Shown: positions 17,001 to 25,270, numbered from the stretch's first letter. The stretch is DNA of 64,000 bases from Bacillota bacterium (GCA_023419605.1 JAEZXR010000043.1:1-64000); one strand, 5' to 3'. Program-made: numbers and translations. The notes: generated from the sequence alone by a model not told the origin.

Positions 17001-17259
17001 CTCATATTATATTATAGTATTCCTATAGTTTTTATAAGAATTAGATTAAAATTAAAAGGGATTTCTCCCCCTTTTATCTGCATTCAGCAGTCACCAACAT
17101 GACCGATTTAATATTGCATATAGATTATTTGAATTGCTATCGTTGGATAACTCCATCCATCAGATATTATCAATGAGATCCCTTGGATTCTTAATCATTT
17201 GAAATGTCATCACCTCTAAAATGCATTTATTCCTACTATTCTTATATGTTTTATATGTT
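17001..17259 (-). promoter_or_regulatory. Long 5' leader of the sulfur/2-oxoacid operon
   Basis: About 260 nt separate the predicted start site from the first gene. The leader folds into several local hairpins: CTGC/GCAG at 17078-17090, and AAAAGGG with CCCTTTT at 17054-17075, the latter followed on the minus strand by AATTTTAAT and so terminator-like. A premature-termination control step is plausible. I looked for the S-box (SAM-I) core and the T-box sequence and found neither. Confidence 0.5.
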
Positions 17260-17265
17260 ATATTA

Positions 17266-17294
17266 ATTTTACTGTTTACTGCAAAATATGTCAA
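17266..17294 (-). promoter_or_regulatory. Sigma-A promoter of the sulfur/2-oxoacid operon
   Basis: On the minus strand a perfect -35 TTGACA (17289-17294) and -10 TAAAAT (17266-17271) are separated by 17 bp in a strongly A+T-rich setting. Transcription would start near 17259. No other promoter of this quality was noticed in the downstream operon. Confidence 0.8.
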
Positions 17295-17671
17295 TAGATT
17301 TTGAAAATATTTTTTATTTTTCCTATATGTTTACTAGGTATTATTAAAGCTTATTAAGTATACTTACTATAAAATTGAAAATAGTATATCTTCCGGCTTT
17401 CCATTATTCAGCCCAGGGCCGGAAGGCTGTGAAAAACATAGGTATTCTTTTTCCGGGCTCCGCCTTCAGAGGAAGCATTTTATTCCTTATAGTAAGCAGT
17501 GGGTAAACCATCCCAAAATCTGGGCGGTTTACCCACTGCTTAAACAGAATTAAGGTGACGTATCCATAGAACAGCACGCGCAGTGCAGCGAACCTGCAGA
17601 ATGCCTTTTCCCCAGCCTTTCCAGGGCAAAGGCATGAAAAGACCCGCCTTTGATTTCTTCCTTTCCGCTGC
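17295..17671. other. Gene-free region with long inverted repeats
   Basis: No gene is supported. The region holds CTTCCGGC...GCCGGAAG around 17390-17425 and a perfect 16-bp inverted repeat at 17494-17541. It separates the operon promoter from the chimeric remnant at 17672 and resembles a worn insertion scar. Confidence 0.5.
17494..17541. repeat. Perfect 16-bp inverted repeat
   Basis: AAGCAGTGGGTAAACC (17494-17509) is exactly complementary to 17526-17541, and the 16-nt centre can add a CCCA/TGGG pair. Neither side carries a T tract, so it is not an ordinary terminator. It may be an end of a mobile element or a palindromic repeat unit. Confidence 0.6.
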
Positions 17672-17935
17672 CTAATTGTCTATATCCGTATGCTCTATAT
17701 TTCTAATGCTCAAATAGGCAATAATGACTCCGATGACAGCAAAGGATAGAGGAATGGCTATAATCGAACTTAATGAGAAGCCATTAGTATTGGAAGATAA
17801 AAGAGTTGCCACCAGAACAGATGCTACGATGGTCGCCGATACCGATTTTTTTCTCATTCCAAATTTAACCAGATAGTTTTTAACCATCTCACTTATGGAT
17901 AGATCATCTTCAACAAACAAAATCTTATTTTGCAT
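17672..17935 (-). pseudogene. Chimeric remnant: response-regulator start fused to a membrane segment
   Basis: The 87-codon frame begins MQNKILFVEDDLSISEMVKN, the opening of an OmpR-type receiver domain including the acidic pair. It then breaks after about 26 residues into an unrelated stretch (MRKKSVSATIVASVLVATLL and onward) with two hydrophobic spans that looks like the C-terminus of a membrane protein. The phosphoacceptor aspartate and the DNA-binding domain are absent. The simplest reading is an in-frame deletion that joined a response-regulator gene to a membrane-protein gene, as in clusters that pair a two-component system with an ABC permease. A functional small membrane protein is less likely. 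Confidence 0.6.
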
Positions 17936-18041
17936 ACTTCACCTGCTTTGAAACAAAATTATCCTGTCCAGAGGCCGAGTCTCATTATACGTATAGAATT
18001 ATATCACAAGTAAAATCCCTATTATACAACAGGAATGATTG

Positions 18042-18070
18042 TTAACATAATTCGGTTGCATTCATATAAT
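18042..18070 (+). promoter_or_regulatory. Plus-strand promoter upstream of the redoxin-like gene
   Basis: TTAACA (18042-18047) and TATAAT (18065-18070) are 17 bp apart. The transcript would start near 18077, pass the tiny frame at 18166-18186 and reach the gene at 18288. Confidence 0.6.
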
Positions 18071-18165
18071 AGTTACTATGAGTCCATTGTTTTTACGTAG
18101 GAGATCATTGAAAATTTCAAAGTACTGTATACAGGTCCAGGAAGAATTGAGATCAGGGAGGTGTT

Positions 18166-18186
18166 ATGAAGCGCTTTTTATTTTGA
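18166..18186 (+). other. Six-codon frame with strong ribosome-binding site
   Basis: A GGGAGGTG site is followed by ATG and six codons (MKRFLF) before TGA. It is either a leader peptide in the untranslated region of the redoxin-like gene or the start of a gene whose body has been lost. Nothing else nearby continues the frame. Confidence 0.4.
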
Positions 18187-18287
18187 ACTGAGGACAAATT
18201 TCTACTTCGCAAAGTGTGTAAGTAGTTGATAAATACAGGATTCATTAATAAAAATTTTCATCTTAACAAAGAAAGGAATCGGATAAC

Positions 18288-18743
18288 ATGAAAAGATTAT
18301 TAGAGAATGAGAGTATTGAGACAGGAAACATCTATTTTACCGACCTAAGTGATTCCAAAGTTTTTTTATCCGACTTTAAGGGCAAACCAATCCTCCTTCT
18401 GCGCAGCACTCAAAAATCCGCAAAGGAATCTCCACAATGGGGAAAAGCCCTTAACTCCATCTATGATAGTGGTTCTATAACTTTTTTAAATGTCGCCTTT
18501 GTTGAAAAGGAACCTCCCGCCAGTATAAAGGCTTCAGTAAAAAATCAGCTAAAAAGAGGCTATGGAAAAGTACCTTTTTTAATCGATTGGAATAAATCAA
18601 CGGGTCTGGCTACTCCCGGCCATGACGATTATACCCATGTTTTCTTAATCGATCCTCAAGGTTATCTTCGACTGGAGTATGCCGAAAAATATTCCGGCAG
18701 CGCTCTGGAAGAACTCGTGGAGCTTATAAACAAAAATGTATAG
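18288..18743 (+). CDS. Redoxin/thioredoxin-fold protein without catalytic cysteines
   Basis: The 151-residue cytoplasmic protein has the layout of an AhpC/TlpA-like thioredoxin fold: an early strand and helix (FLSDFKGKPILLLRSTQKSA), a middle VPFLIDWNKSTGL, and THVFLIDPQGYLRLEYAEKY, which resembles the end of redoxin domains. It contains no cysteine at all, so it cannot act as a disulfide reductase or peroxidase in the usual way. An AAAGAAAGGA site precedes the ATG. It is a single-gene transcript ending at the terminator 18747-18794. Its role is unknown. Confidence 0.65.
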   Translation: MKRLLENESIETGNIYFTDLSDSKVFLSDFKGKPILLLRSTQKSAKESPQWGKALNSIYDSGSITFLNVAFVEKEPPASIKASVKNQLKRGYGKVPFLIDWNKSTGLATPGHDDYTHVFLIDPQGYLRLEYAEKYSGSALEELVELINKNV

Positions 18744-18746
18744 TCT

Positions 18747-18794
18747 CCGCAGGTACGGTTCTTCCGCCAATCGGCGGAATAACCGTACCTGCGG
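18747..18794. terminator. Bidirectional terminator between convergent genes
   Basis: CCGCAGGTACGGTT pairs with AACCGTACCTGCGG and, after one mismatch, TTCCGCC pairs with GGCGGAA around a four-base loop. This 48-nt stem sits exactly between the convergent redoxin-like and kinase-regulator genes. Confidence 0.8.
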
Positions 18795-18799
18795 CAATC

Positions 18800-19618
18800 T
18801 TATTCCAGCTTAAACAAACCATTATGCCCCAAGGCATCCATAATAATCACCGCCGTGTCCTCGATAGCCCTTCGCGTAATATCGATGGTCCTGCAGCCCA
18901 CCTTTTTGATGACTTTATCGAGGAATTCGAACTCTTCCAGTATTCTGGCATCACTGGCATACTCCACCGAATAAAAGGTTTTGTTGAATTTTTCCATTCT
19001 CCTCTTCCGTATCTCAATCAGTTCCAGGGGGTTAATGGACAATCCAAAGACCTTCTTTTTATCAATTTTATATAATTCCTCAGGAACCTCCACTTCGGGT
19101 ATTATGGGTACATTCATCGCCTTAATGCCTTTGTTGGCCAGATACATACAAAGTACCGTCTTTGACGTTCTGGATAAACCGATGAGTACAACATCGGCAA
19201 TTTTAAGCCCCCTGTAATCCTTCGAGTCGTCATATTGCATGGCAAACTCCATGGCTTCGATCCGTTTGAAATACTGTTCGTCCAATTGCCTTATGGCTCC
19301 CGGATTATAATCGGGATGGACATTCAATAAAGTGGATGCAACATTGATGATGGGCCCTAAGACATTAATAATGTTAATATTGTTTTCTATGCACCTTGCT
19401 GTTAGAAACTCTCTGACATTGACCGTAATAATGGTTGAAATCACCATGCAGGGACCGCATTCCTGTATATTCCGCATGACATCTTCTATATCTTCCATGG
19501 ATTTCACATAGGGTATTCTCTTTACCGCAGCGTTATCTTTGAATTGACTCGCTGCCGCTAACGCAACCTGCTCGGCAGTTTCTCCTATTGAATCGGAAAC
19601 AGCAAAAATTGTCAACAT
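18800..19618 (-). CDS. Pyruvate,phosphate dikinase / PEP synthase regulatory protein
   Basis: This 272-residue member of the DUF299 family is a bifunctional serine/threonine kinase and Pi-dependent phosphorylase that switches PPDK or PEP synthase off and on. The opening [20 protein letters not shown] and the nucleotide-binding loop in [22 protein letters not shown] (about residues 145-166) are diagnostic. It lets the cell balance glycolysis and gluconeogenesis at the pyruvate/PEP step. The dikinase gene is not in the window. A decayed copy of its last 15 codons lies at 24094-24141. Confidence 0.92.
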   Translation of the reverse strand: MLTIFAVSDSIGETAEQVALAAASQFKDNAAVKRIPYVKSMEDIEDVMRNIQECGPCMVISTIITVNVREFLTARCIENNINIINVLGPIINVASTLLNVHPDYNPGAIRQLDEQYFKRIEAMEFAMQYDDSKDYRGLKIADVVLIGLSRTSKTVLCMYLANKGIKAMNVPIIPEVEVPEELYKIDKKKVFGLSINPLELIEIRKRRMEKFNKTFYSVEYASDARILEEFEFLDKVIKKVGCRTIDITRRAIEDTAVIIMDALGHNGLFKLE

Positions 19619-19812
19619 CGTTTTTACCTGCCTTCTTCTTATTTTATTATAACATCTTTTATGGTAAACATAACTACTCTAAGTAAGCGATTCTATTGAC
19701 AGTATGCCACTTGCCCTCCATAAGTCATACTCTATATATTCGACAAATATTTCCTGATCCCTTCTAATGCTCCATCCTATTTTTATTATATCGTTAACCT
19801 TCCTCCCTTTAC

Positions 19813-20221
19813 CTAGGCCACCTGATTTCTTCCGCCACTCTTTGCCTGATACAATTTCTTATCCGCAAGTTCAATAATTCCGTCCACCGTCAGGCACTCA
19901 TTTCCGTCACATACAGTATGAACGCCAAAGCTGCGTGTTACATGAATTTGTTCACTTCCGGCGGTAAATGTTTTTTCCATTACACTCTTTCTTATTCTTT
20001 CCGCAATGGCCTTTGCAGTTTCAATATCCGTACCCGGAAGAGATATCATGAATTCTTCTCCTCCGAATCTTGCTATCCAGTCCTTTCCACTGCGGACATG
20101 GTTTTTCAATTCCCCGGAAAATTCCCGTAATACCGGGTCCCCCGCAGTATGCCCATACCTATCGTTAATAACCTTAGAAAAGTCCAAATCTGCAAATATA
20201 ATAGGTAAGGGTTCATCAAGA
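19813..20221 (-). pseudogene. Truncated GGDEF (diguanylate cyclase) copy
   Basis: About 135 codons of the C-terminal half of a GGDEF domain remain, including RFGGEEF and the end ADKKLYQAKSGGRNQV. They are nearly identical to the intact gene at 24191-25114, with eight differences in about 123 residues. Homology starts abruptly beside the palindrome at 20222-20269 and runs past the stop codon. The receptor part and the N-terminal half of the cyclase domain are missing, so it is a duplicate broken at its 5' end. The first ATG inside the fragment (20187) lacks a ribosome site. Confidence 0.85.
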
Positions 20222-20269
20222 CAAATAGGGACGGATCTGACTTGCGCAAGTCAGATCCGTCCCCATTTG
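20222..20269. repeat. 48-bp palindromic repeat (REP-like)
   Basis: The element reads CAAAT, one mismatched base, then GGGACGGATCTGACTT, a GCGC centre and the exact complement back to ATTTG. It marks the break point of the truncated GGDEF gene. The first 13 bases (CAAATAGGGACGG) recur at 24166-24178 beside the intact gene. It resembles REP-type palindromes mobilised in trans by Y1 (RAYT) transposases. Confidence 0.75.
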
Positions 20270-20302
20270 CCTATTACATATTTTACTCTTTAATAAAAAC
20301 TT

Positions 20303-21436
20303 TTATTTCACATACTGCGAGATAGGCATGTTAATTCCCTTTACACCCTGGGATACCAGTCTGGCCATCTGGTAAGCTCCTTTATCATTAAAGTGGAGGA
20401 CATCATTCGGCATATACAAAGCCAATGCAGCATTATAGCCTATGGAGTTCAAATAGCTGAGGGCATCGGTTTGCAAATCGATGATTTTTGTATTTGTTTC
20501 CGCTGCCACCTGCTTCATTGCAGTACAATAATCCGGGAAATCGTTTTGAAATACGCCATTGACATAGTCGAACCTTGGGGTCGGTGTAATCAATACCGGA
20601 ATGGCATTCTTTGAGCGGGCACCGGTAATGTACTGTTTCAAGTATTCCTTAAAGGTAGTATAAGGCTCTGTATAGCGGGTAGGATCACTCTTGTACCTGT
20701 CATTGATTCCCCATTGGCAAAAAAGATAATCGTTGGGCTGGATTACATTTAGAATTTCAGTTAATCTGCCTTCATCAATAAAAGACTTTGAACTTCTTCC
20801 GCCAATTGCCTTGTTAACAAATATAACATCGGTAGTGAAAAACTCCGGTATGCGTTGACCCCAGCCTTGCTGCGGAGCCTGACTTACAGTATATGTCTGG
20901 ACGGTAGAATCGCCGGCCAGATATACGGTGGGCTTTGCTGTGGTTGTAACCGTACCCAACACCCTGAATTCGAAGATACTTGCCCATGTACTGGTATTGG
21001 GCAAGCCGGTCACGGTAATCCGCACATACCTTGCAGTTGCAGTGAAATTATCGGTTTGTGTTTGTGCGGTACTGGTGTTTCCGGTTTTATCCACCTTTGT
21101 CGTCCAGGTGCTGTTATCGGTTGAAACTTCTACCTTGTACTTATACACAACACCGCTTTTCTCCCACATGACTTCCGCGCCGGTAATGCTGGCAGACCCT
21201 CCCAGATCTACCGCCAACCAGTGGTTGGCATAGTTATTGGCGGCACACCAGCGGGTTGTGGTACTGCCATCAACAGCATTTGCTGCTGGATTCCCTGATT
21301 GGGCACTATCCGTAATTACCGTCTTATTAAGGGCAATATTGGTGGATGCTGCATGAACCGCCGGAACTGTAAAACTAATGGTTAATAAGGAAATTATCAT
21401 TAAAAACAATACGCTTAGTTTCATCCTTTTTATCAT
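20303..21436 (-). CDS. Secreted SGNH esterase, rhamnogalacturonan acetylesterase type, with F5/8C domain
   Basis: The 377-residue exported protein starts with a signal peptide to about residue 29 (SFTVPAVHAAS cleavage region). Residues 30-160 form a discoidin/F5-8 type C carbohydrate-binding domain (ALNKTVITDSAQSGN, DGSTTTRWCAANNYANHWLA). The catalytic domain from about 165 has block I AGDSTVQ with the nucleophile serine, GRSSKSF, WGIND and block V VLHFN. Such enzymes remove acetyl groups from pectic rhamnogalacturonan. It follows a paralogue with a different N-terminal module and is probably co-transcribed with it. A GGAGG site precedes the ATG. Confidence 0.88.
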   Translation of the reverse strand: MIKRMKLSVLFLMIISLLTISFTVPAVHAASTNIALNKTVITDSAQSGNPAANAVDGSTTTRWCAANNYANHWLAVDLGGSASITGAEVMWEKSGVVYKYKVEVSTDNSTWTTKVDKTGNTSTAQTQTDNFTATARYVRITVTGLPNTSTWASIFEFRVLGTVTTTAKPTVYLAGDSTVQTYTVSQAPQQGWGQRIPEFFTTDVIFVNKAIGGRSSKSFIDEGRLTEILNVIQPNDYLFCQWGINDRYKSDPTRYTEPYTTFKEYLKQYITGARSKNAIPVLITPTPRFDYVNGVFQNDFPDYCTAMKQVAAETNTKIIDLQTDALSYLNSIGYNAALALYMPNDVLHFNDKGAYQMARLVSQGVKGINMPISQYVK

Positions 21437-21466
21437 ACTTTCTGCCTCCTTATTTATTAGGAATTA

Positions 21467-22657
21467 CTATTTAACATACTGAGAAATCGGAATATTGATC
21501 TCCTTCACTCCTTGGGATACCAACCCTGCAACTTTGTATGCGCCGGTTTCCGTAAAATGTGTATAGTCGGTGCCGTTGGAAGAAACCATATAGAAAGGAT
21601 ATACAGCGTTATATCCTAAGGAAGTCCAGGAAGTAAGACTCTTTGTCATCAAATCGATGCATTGGGTACCGGTTTCAGCAGCAACTTCCTTCATTGCCGT
21701 ACAGTATGCCGGGAAATCATTGATAAATACACCGTTTGAATAATGCAATCTTGCTACGGGTGTAATCAATACCGGTGTGGCCCCTTTGGCGCGTGCACCA
21801 TCTATATATCTTTTAAGGTATACTTTATAAGCAGCAGGATCGGCATAACGGTCGGAATTGCTGGAATCTGCATCATTATGTCCCATCTGGACAAACAGAT
21901 AATCATTCTTATGCAACAAAGCTATAATTTCATCCAGACGTCCCTGAACATAAAAGGATTTTGAGCTTCTTCCGCCTATGGCCTTGTTAACGAAGGAAAC
22001 ACCTGTGGTAAAATATTCGGGTATACGCTTGCCCCAACCTTGCTGCGGAGCATAACTCGAAGAATAGCTTTGTACGGTTGAGTCTCCGGCAATATATACG
22101 GTGGGCTGGGAAGGTGTAGCGGCTGTATTGATTTCAATGGCATTGATACGGACAATGCTTGCAGCAAAATCGAGAGTCAGCTGTCCATCGGAAACCGTCA
22201 CGTTAAAGATCTTCTCAATAAAGTTTCCTGCGGAGGCACTGGCATTGCTGATAACCGTAGTGCCTTCCGCTTTTACACTGGTTAAAGCGGATGACGCTAT
22301 ATTATCCCCGGAAATGATTCTTACTGTATAGCTTCCGTTAGGTACATCCGCCTTGAAGGTACATGCCGAACCACAGAGTACAAAATCCTGGCGAACGTAG
22401 TCGGGAGCTCCCCTATCACGGGAATCAAAACCGGTAGTGCTTGTAAAACCATATCCAAGAGACGAACTATAGACCGTAGAGGGAGTTATCTGTGTATAAT
22501 TACTTCCTACAGAACTTGAGGCAGTACCGAAGTCAAATATCCAGTAGGACTTGGCAGCCGCCATAACCTTGGATGTATTTGCAGGAACTACTCCGCAAAC
22601 AAGTCCCAAAAACAGCATAAAACATAAAATACAACTGATGAGCTTGCTTTTTTTCAT
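21467..22657 (-). CDS. Secreted SGNH esterase, rhamnogalacturonan acetylesterase type, second paralogue
   Basis: The product is about 396 residues from the ATG at 22657, eight bases after GGAGG. After a signal peptide ending near VPANTSKVMA there is a beta-sandwich of about 140 residues (YWIFDFGTASSSVGSNYTQI, ending INAIEIN), the galactose-binding-like module found in front of YesT/YesY-type esterases. The catalytic part (AGDSTVQSYSSSYAPQQGWG, GRSSKSF, MGHND, THFTETG) is very close to the neighbour at 20303-21436, so the pair arose by tandem duplication with swapping of the N-terminal module. The role is deacetylation of pectic polysaccharide outside the cell. Confidence 0.88.
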   Translation of the reverse strand: MKKSKLISCILCFMLFLGLVCGVVPANTSKVMAAAKSYWIFDFGTASSSVGSNYTQITPSTVYSSSLGYGFTSTTGFDSRDRGAPDYVRQDFVLCGSACTFKADVPNGSYTVRIISGDNIASSALTSVKAEGTTVISNASASAGNFIEKIFNVTVSDGQLTLDFAASIVRINAIEINTAATPSQPTVYIAGDSTVQSYSSSYAPQQGWGKRIPEYFTTGVSFVNKAIGGRSSKSFYVQGRLDEIIALLHKNDYLFVQMGHNDADSSNSDRYADPAAYKVYLKRYIDGARAKGATPVLITPVARLHYSNGVFINDFPAYCTAMKEVAAETGTQCIDLMTKSLTSWTSLGYNAVYPFYMVSSNGTDYTHFTETGAYKVAGLVSQGVKEINIPISQYVK

Positions 22658-23067
22658 AACACTTACCTCCAAAAATGATTAATATTTTTATGTTAACTCT
22701 ATTTAACATACGATTGTGTAATGATTTCACTAAAAAAGGCACAATAAATAAACGTATTCCGAATATCTCCTCTAAAGCATAAATGGAAGAACATTCAAAG
22801 TACCTTGCCAATAAAAGCACAGTCGCGACCTATCAAATTATAAAGTAGAATAATAAGCGAACTCTTTTAAAGATCGATGTAAAATCAAATTAAGAACAGA
22901 AAAAAATTATTTATAACGACCATTCCTCCAATACACTACTACTTTTACATTAATTATAGGAAGTACTTCATTTCCTCTTCCATTTTCTTGAGAACTATAA
23001 TACTATTATACCAGTTTTATCCATTAATAAAATGAAGAAAATGTTGTAAAGCATGAGGGTTATGGAA
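22658..23067. other. Divergent promoter region for the esterases and the AraC regulator
   Basis: This roughly 400-bp A+T-rich stretch separates the divergent AraC-type regulator and the esterase pair and must hold both promoters and probably the regulator's binding sites. No open frame here is credible, and I could not fix individual promoter boxes. Confidence 0.5.
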
Positions 23068-23952
23068 ATGAGAAACTATGTAAGCTATACATATCCAGTG
23101 GACGAGAACCTGCAAACCCCTATCAGTGTTGAAACTATGGGAATTGACTATTTTCAAAACGAATATCGTAAAGAGCTGTGGCGCTTTGATGTCAGCTTTA
23201 TCGCCTGTGTAATTTCAGGGAGAGGAATATTACATACTGATTCAGGTATCTATCCGCTCCATAAAGGTGACCTCTTTATCCTATGCAAAAACAATAACTA
23301 CCATATTTCTGCATCGAAGGATGCCCACGAGCCCTGGGGCTTCATCCGCTTCAACATTAGAAAGGACTATATCTTACATCTTCTTACCGCGTTTCAGATA
23401 GAAAATATTCATATCCTTGAACACTGCGGATTGGAGCCCCTATTTCGAAAGGGTATCGAACTGGCAGCGGATGAAACCATGAATGCAGTAGTAAAACAAA
23501 AAAGTCTTGCATTACTTTTAACACAGATTCTCATTGAAATATCCTTTATACACCATGCACGCCGCTTCCCGGTAATAAATACCCCAGAGGATAACGATAC
23601 AGACAGCAGGCTGATAGAACGCAAGCTGCTGTTTCCCAGTTACGTTCAAAAAGTTAAGGACTATATCGACAAGCATTTGGAAGATAAAATCAACCTTAAG
23701 GATTTAAATAAGATCGTTCCTTTAACACCACGACATATTAATAATATTTTTAAAAAAGAGGTCGGCGTTACTCCTTACAATTACTATATTCTAAAAAGAA
23801 TTGAATTGTCAAAAAACCTACTGATCCGGACAAACCTGTCGGTCAAGGAAATCGCACAAAAACTAAAATTTGCAGATGAATTTTACTTCTCAAACATATT
23901 TAAAAAGAAAACAGGTATGTCTCCACTTAAGTATAAAAAGGAATACAGTTAA
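23068..23952 (+). CDS. AraC family transcriptional regulator
   Basis: This is a regulator of about 294 residues. The N-terminal cupin-like ligand domain (about 1-160) includes SGRGILHTDSGIYPLHKGDL, and the C-terminal 100 residues hold two helix-turn-helix motifs, with LKDLNKIVPLTPRHINNIFK and LSVKEIAQKLKFADEFYFSN, ending in FKKKTGMSPLKYKKEYS. The ATG at 23068 is preferred because GAGGG lies eight bases upstream; an ATG at 23053 is possible. It is divergent from the two esterase genes and is the natural activator of that pair, probably in response to a pectin-derived sugar. Confidence 0.88.
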   Translation: MRNYVSYTYPVDENLQTPISVETMGIDYFQNEYRKELWRFDVSFIACVISGRGILHTDSGIYPLHKGDLFILCKNNNYHISASKDAHEPWGFIRFNIRKDYILHLLTAFQIENIHILEHCGLEPLFRKGIELAADETMNAVVKQKSLALLLTQILIEISFIHHARRFPVINTPEDNDTDSRLIERKLLFPSYVQKVKDYIDKHLEDKINLKDLNKIVPLTPRHINNIFKKEVGVTPYNYYILKRIELSKNLLIRTNLSVKEIAQKLKFADEFYFSNIFKKKTGMSPLKYKKEYS

Positions 23953-24093
23953 TGGGGTTTTTGTTTCTGCAACTCTCATAGAAGCGCGGGAATGGGCCTG
24001 GAGTTTAACCTTCCTACTCAAAAGGGCTGTCTTGTTGATGTCCGGCCTCCTCTGGTGCAGCAATCCTGGATGAAAAATCAGACTACAGCTTTA

Positions 24094-24141
24094 TTATAAC
24101 TTGAGCAGCCCGTTATGTCTCAAAGCATCCATAATGATCAC
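24094..24141 (-). pseudogene. Remnant of the kinase-regulator C-terminus
   Basis: The minus strand encodes VIIMDALRHNGLLKL and a stop, matching the end of the intact regulator at 18800-19618 ([16 protein letters not shown]). Nothing upstream continues the homology. It is the trace of a second copy of the regulator next to the GGDEF gene and shows that a block holding both genes was once duplicated. Confidence 0.75.
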
Positions 24142-24165
24142 TGCTTGAAGGCCAGACCACTGAGT

Positions 24166-24178
24166 CAAATAGGGACGG
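24166..24178 (+). repeat. Half copy of the REP-like palindrome
   Basis: CAAATAGGGACGG is identical to the left end of the 48-bp palindrome at 20222-20269, then diverges. It lies between the regulator remnant and the intact GGDEF gene. Confidence 0.55.
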
Positions 24179-24190
24179 TCCTCCCCTTAC

Positions 24191-25114
24191 CTAAACTACC
24201 TGATTTCTTCCGCCACTCTTTGCCTGATACAATTTCTTATCCGCAAGTTCAATAATTCCGTCCACCGTCAGGCACTCATTCCCGTCACATACAGTATGAA
24301 CACCAAAGCTGCATGTTACATGAATTTGTTCACTTCCGGCGGTAAATGTTTTTTCCATTACACTCTTTCTTATTCTTTCTGCAATGGCCTTTGCAGTTTC
24401 AATATCCGTACCCGGAAGACATATCATGAATTCTTCTCCTCCGAATCTTGCTATCCAGTCCTTTCCACTGCGGATATGGTTTTTCATTTCCCCGGAAAAC
24501 TCCCGTAATACCTGATCCCCCGCAGTATGCCCATACCTATCATTAATAATCTTAAAAAAGTCCAAATCTGCAAATATAATGGATAAGGGCTCATCATGGA
24601 TAGAGGAATGCAATAAATCCGCAGGCAATTTTTCATTGATATACCTTCGGTTATACAGATTCGTCAATTCATCCCTCACGGCCGCCTGGTTCATATACTC
24701 AATGGTGGAAAGCATTCTTACCTCGCTGCCGGGTTTCCCCTCCCCCAGATACAGACTGTTGGTGGAATTCTTCAACAACTCAACCACAAGTCTTCTGCCA
24801 TGAATAAATATGGGAACTGCCGTTACCATGAAAACCGAATTCCCTGTATGCTCTATTTTAAAAATAGTATCCTCCTCATTATACGCCCTCATGGAGATGC
24901 AGTTCTCGCAGATCATCCCCTTTTGCCAGAACTCGTAGCAGATAAGATCCATTTGAGATACTTCGCTTTCCGTTACTTCAAGTACTTTTTTACTCACCGG
25001 ATCGACCACTCTCATGGTATGATATATTTTTTCAAATAATTGAAGCTTGTTCAGTACAATATCAAACTCACCCATCCATTTATCTCCCAACACAATTTTA
25101 CCGTAAGACTCCAT
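24191..25114 (-). CDS. GGDEF diguanylate cyclase with N-terminal sensory region
   Basis: The 307-residue soluble protein would make cyclic di-GMP. The GGDEF domain (about 145-305) has DELTNLYNRRYINEKL, FADLDFFKIINDRYGHTAGD and the active-site RFGGEEF. The product-inhibition RxxD motif is not in the usual place (SGKD instead). The first 130 residues form a PAS-like region (YHTMRVVDPVSKKVLEV, MICENCISMRAYNEEDTIF), probably a small-molecule or redox sensor. The C-terminal half is duplicated as the broken copy at 19813-20221. It is transcribed alone. Confidence 0.87.
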   Translation of the reverse strand: MESYGKIVLGDKWMGEFDIVLNKLQLFEKIYHTMRVVDPVSKKVLEVTESEVSQMDLICYEFWQKGMICENCISMRAYNEEDTIFKIEHTGNSVFMVTAVPIFIHGRRLVVELLKNSTNSLYLGEGKPGSEVRMLSTIEYMNQAAVRDELTNLYNRRYINEKLPADLLHSSIHDEPLSIIFADLDFFKIINDRYGHTAGDQVLREFSGEMKNHIRSGKDWIARFGGEEFMICLPGTDIETAKAIAERIRKSVMEKTFTAGSEQIHVTCSFGVHTVCDGNECLTVDGIIELADKKLYQAKSGGRNQVV

Positions 25115-25223
25115 AATCCAGGTCTCAGCATATACATAGTATACACATTATGTCATAAAATGTAAACAACATGCGGCAAAGGCCTTCGGTATCTTCGCTA
25201 TAGCATGAAAATTGTAAAAGAAT

Positions 25224-25270
25224 AAAGGACTCCGACAGGTGGGAAATTACCCTCCTTATCAAAGTCCTTT
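25224..25270 (-). terminator. Terminator of the ribose operon
   Basis: AAAGGACT pairs with AGTCCTTT, with an inner GG-GGG/CCC-CC stem. On the minus strand it is followed by ATTCTTTTAC. It lies about 65 nt after the rbsB stop codon. Confidence 0.75.

Noticed and set aside
17001..17260. SAM riboswitch before the methionine-related operon
   Set aside because: The S-box core elements (conserved GGC-AACC and GA-rich junctions) were looked for on the minus strand and not found.
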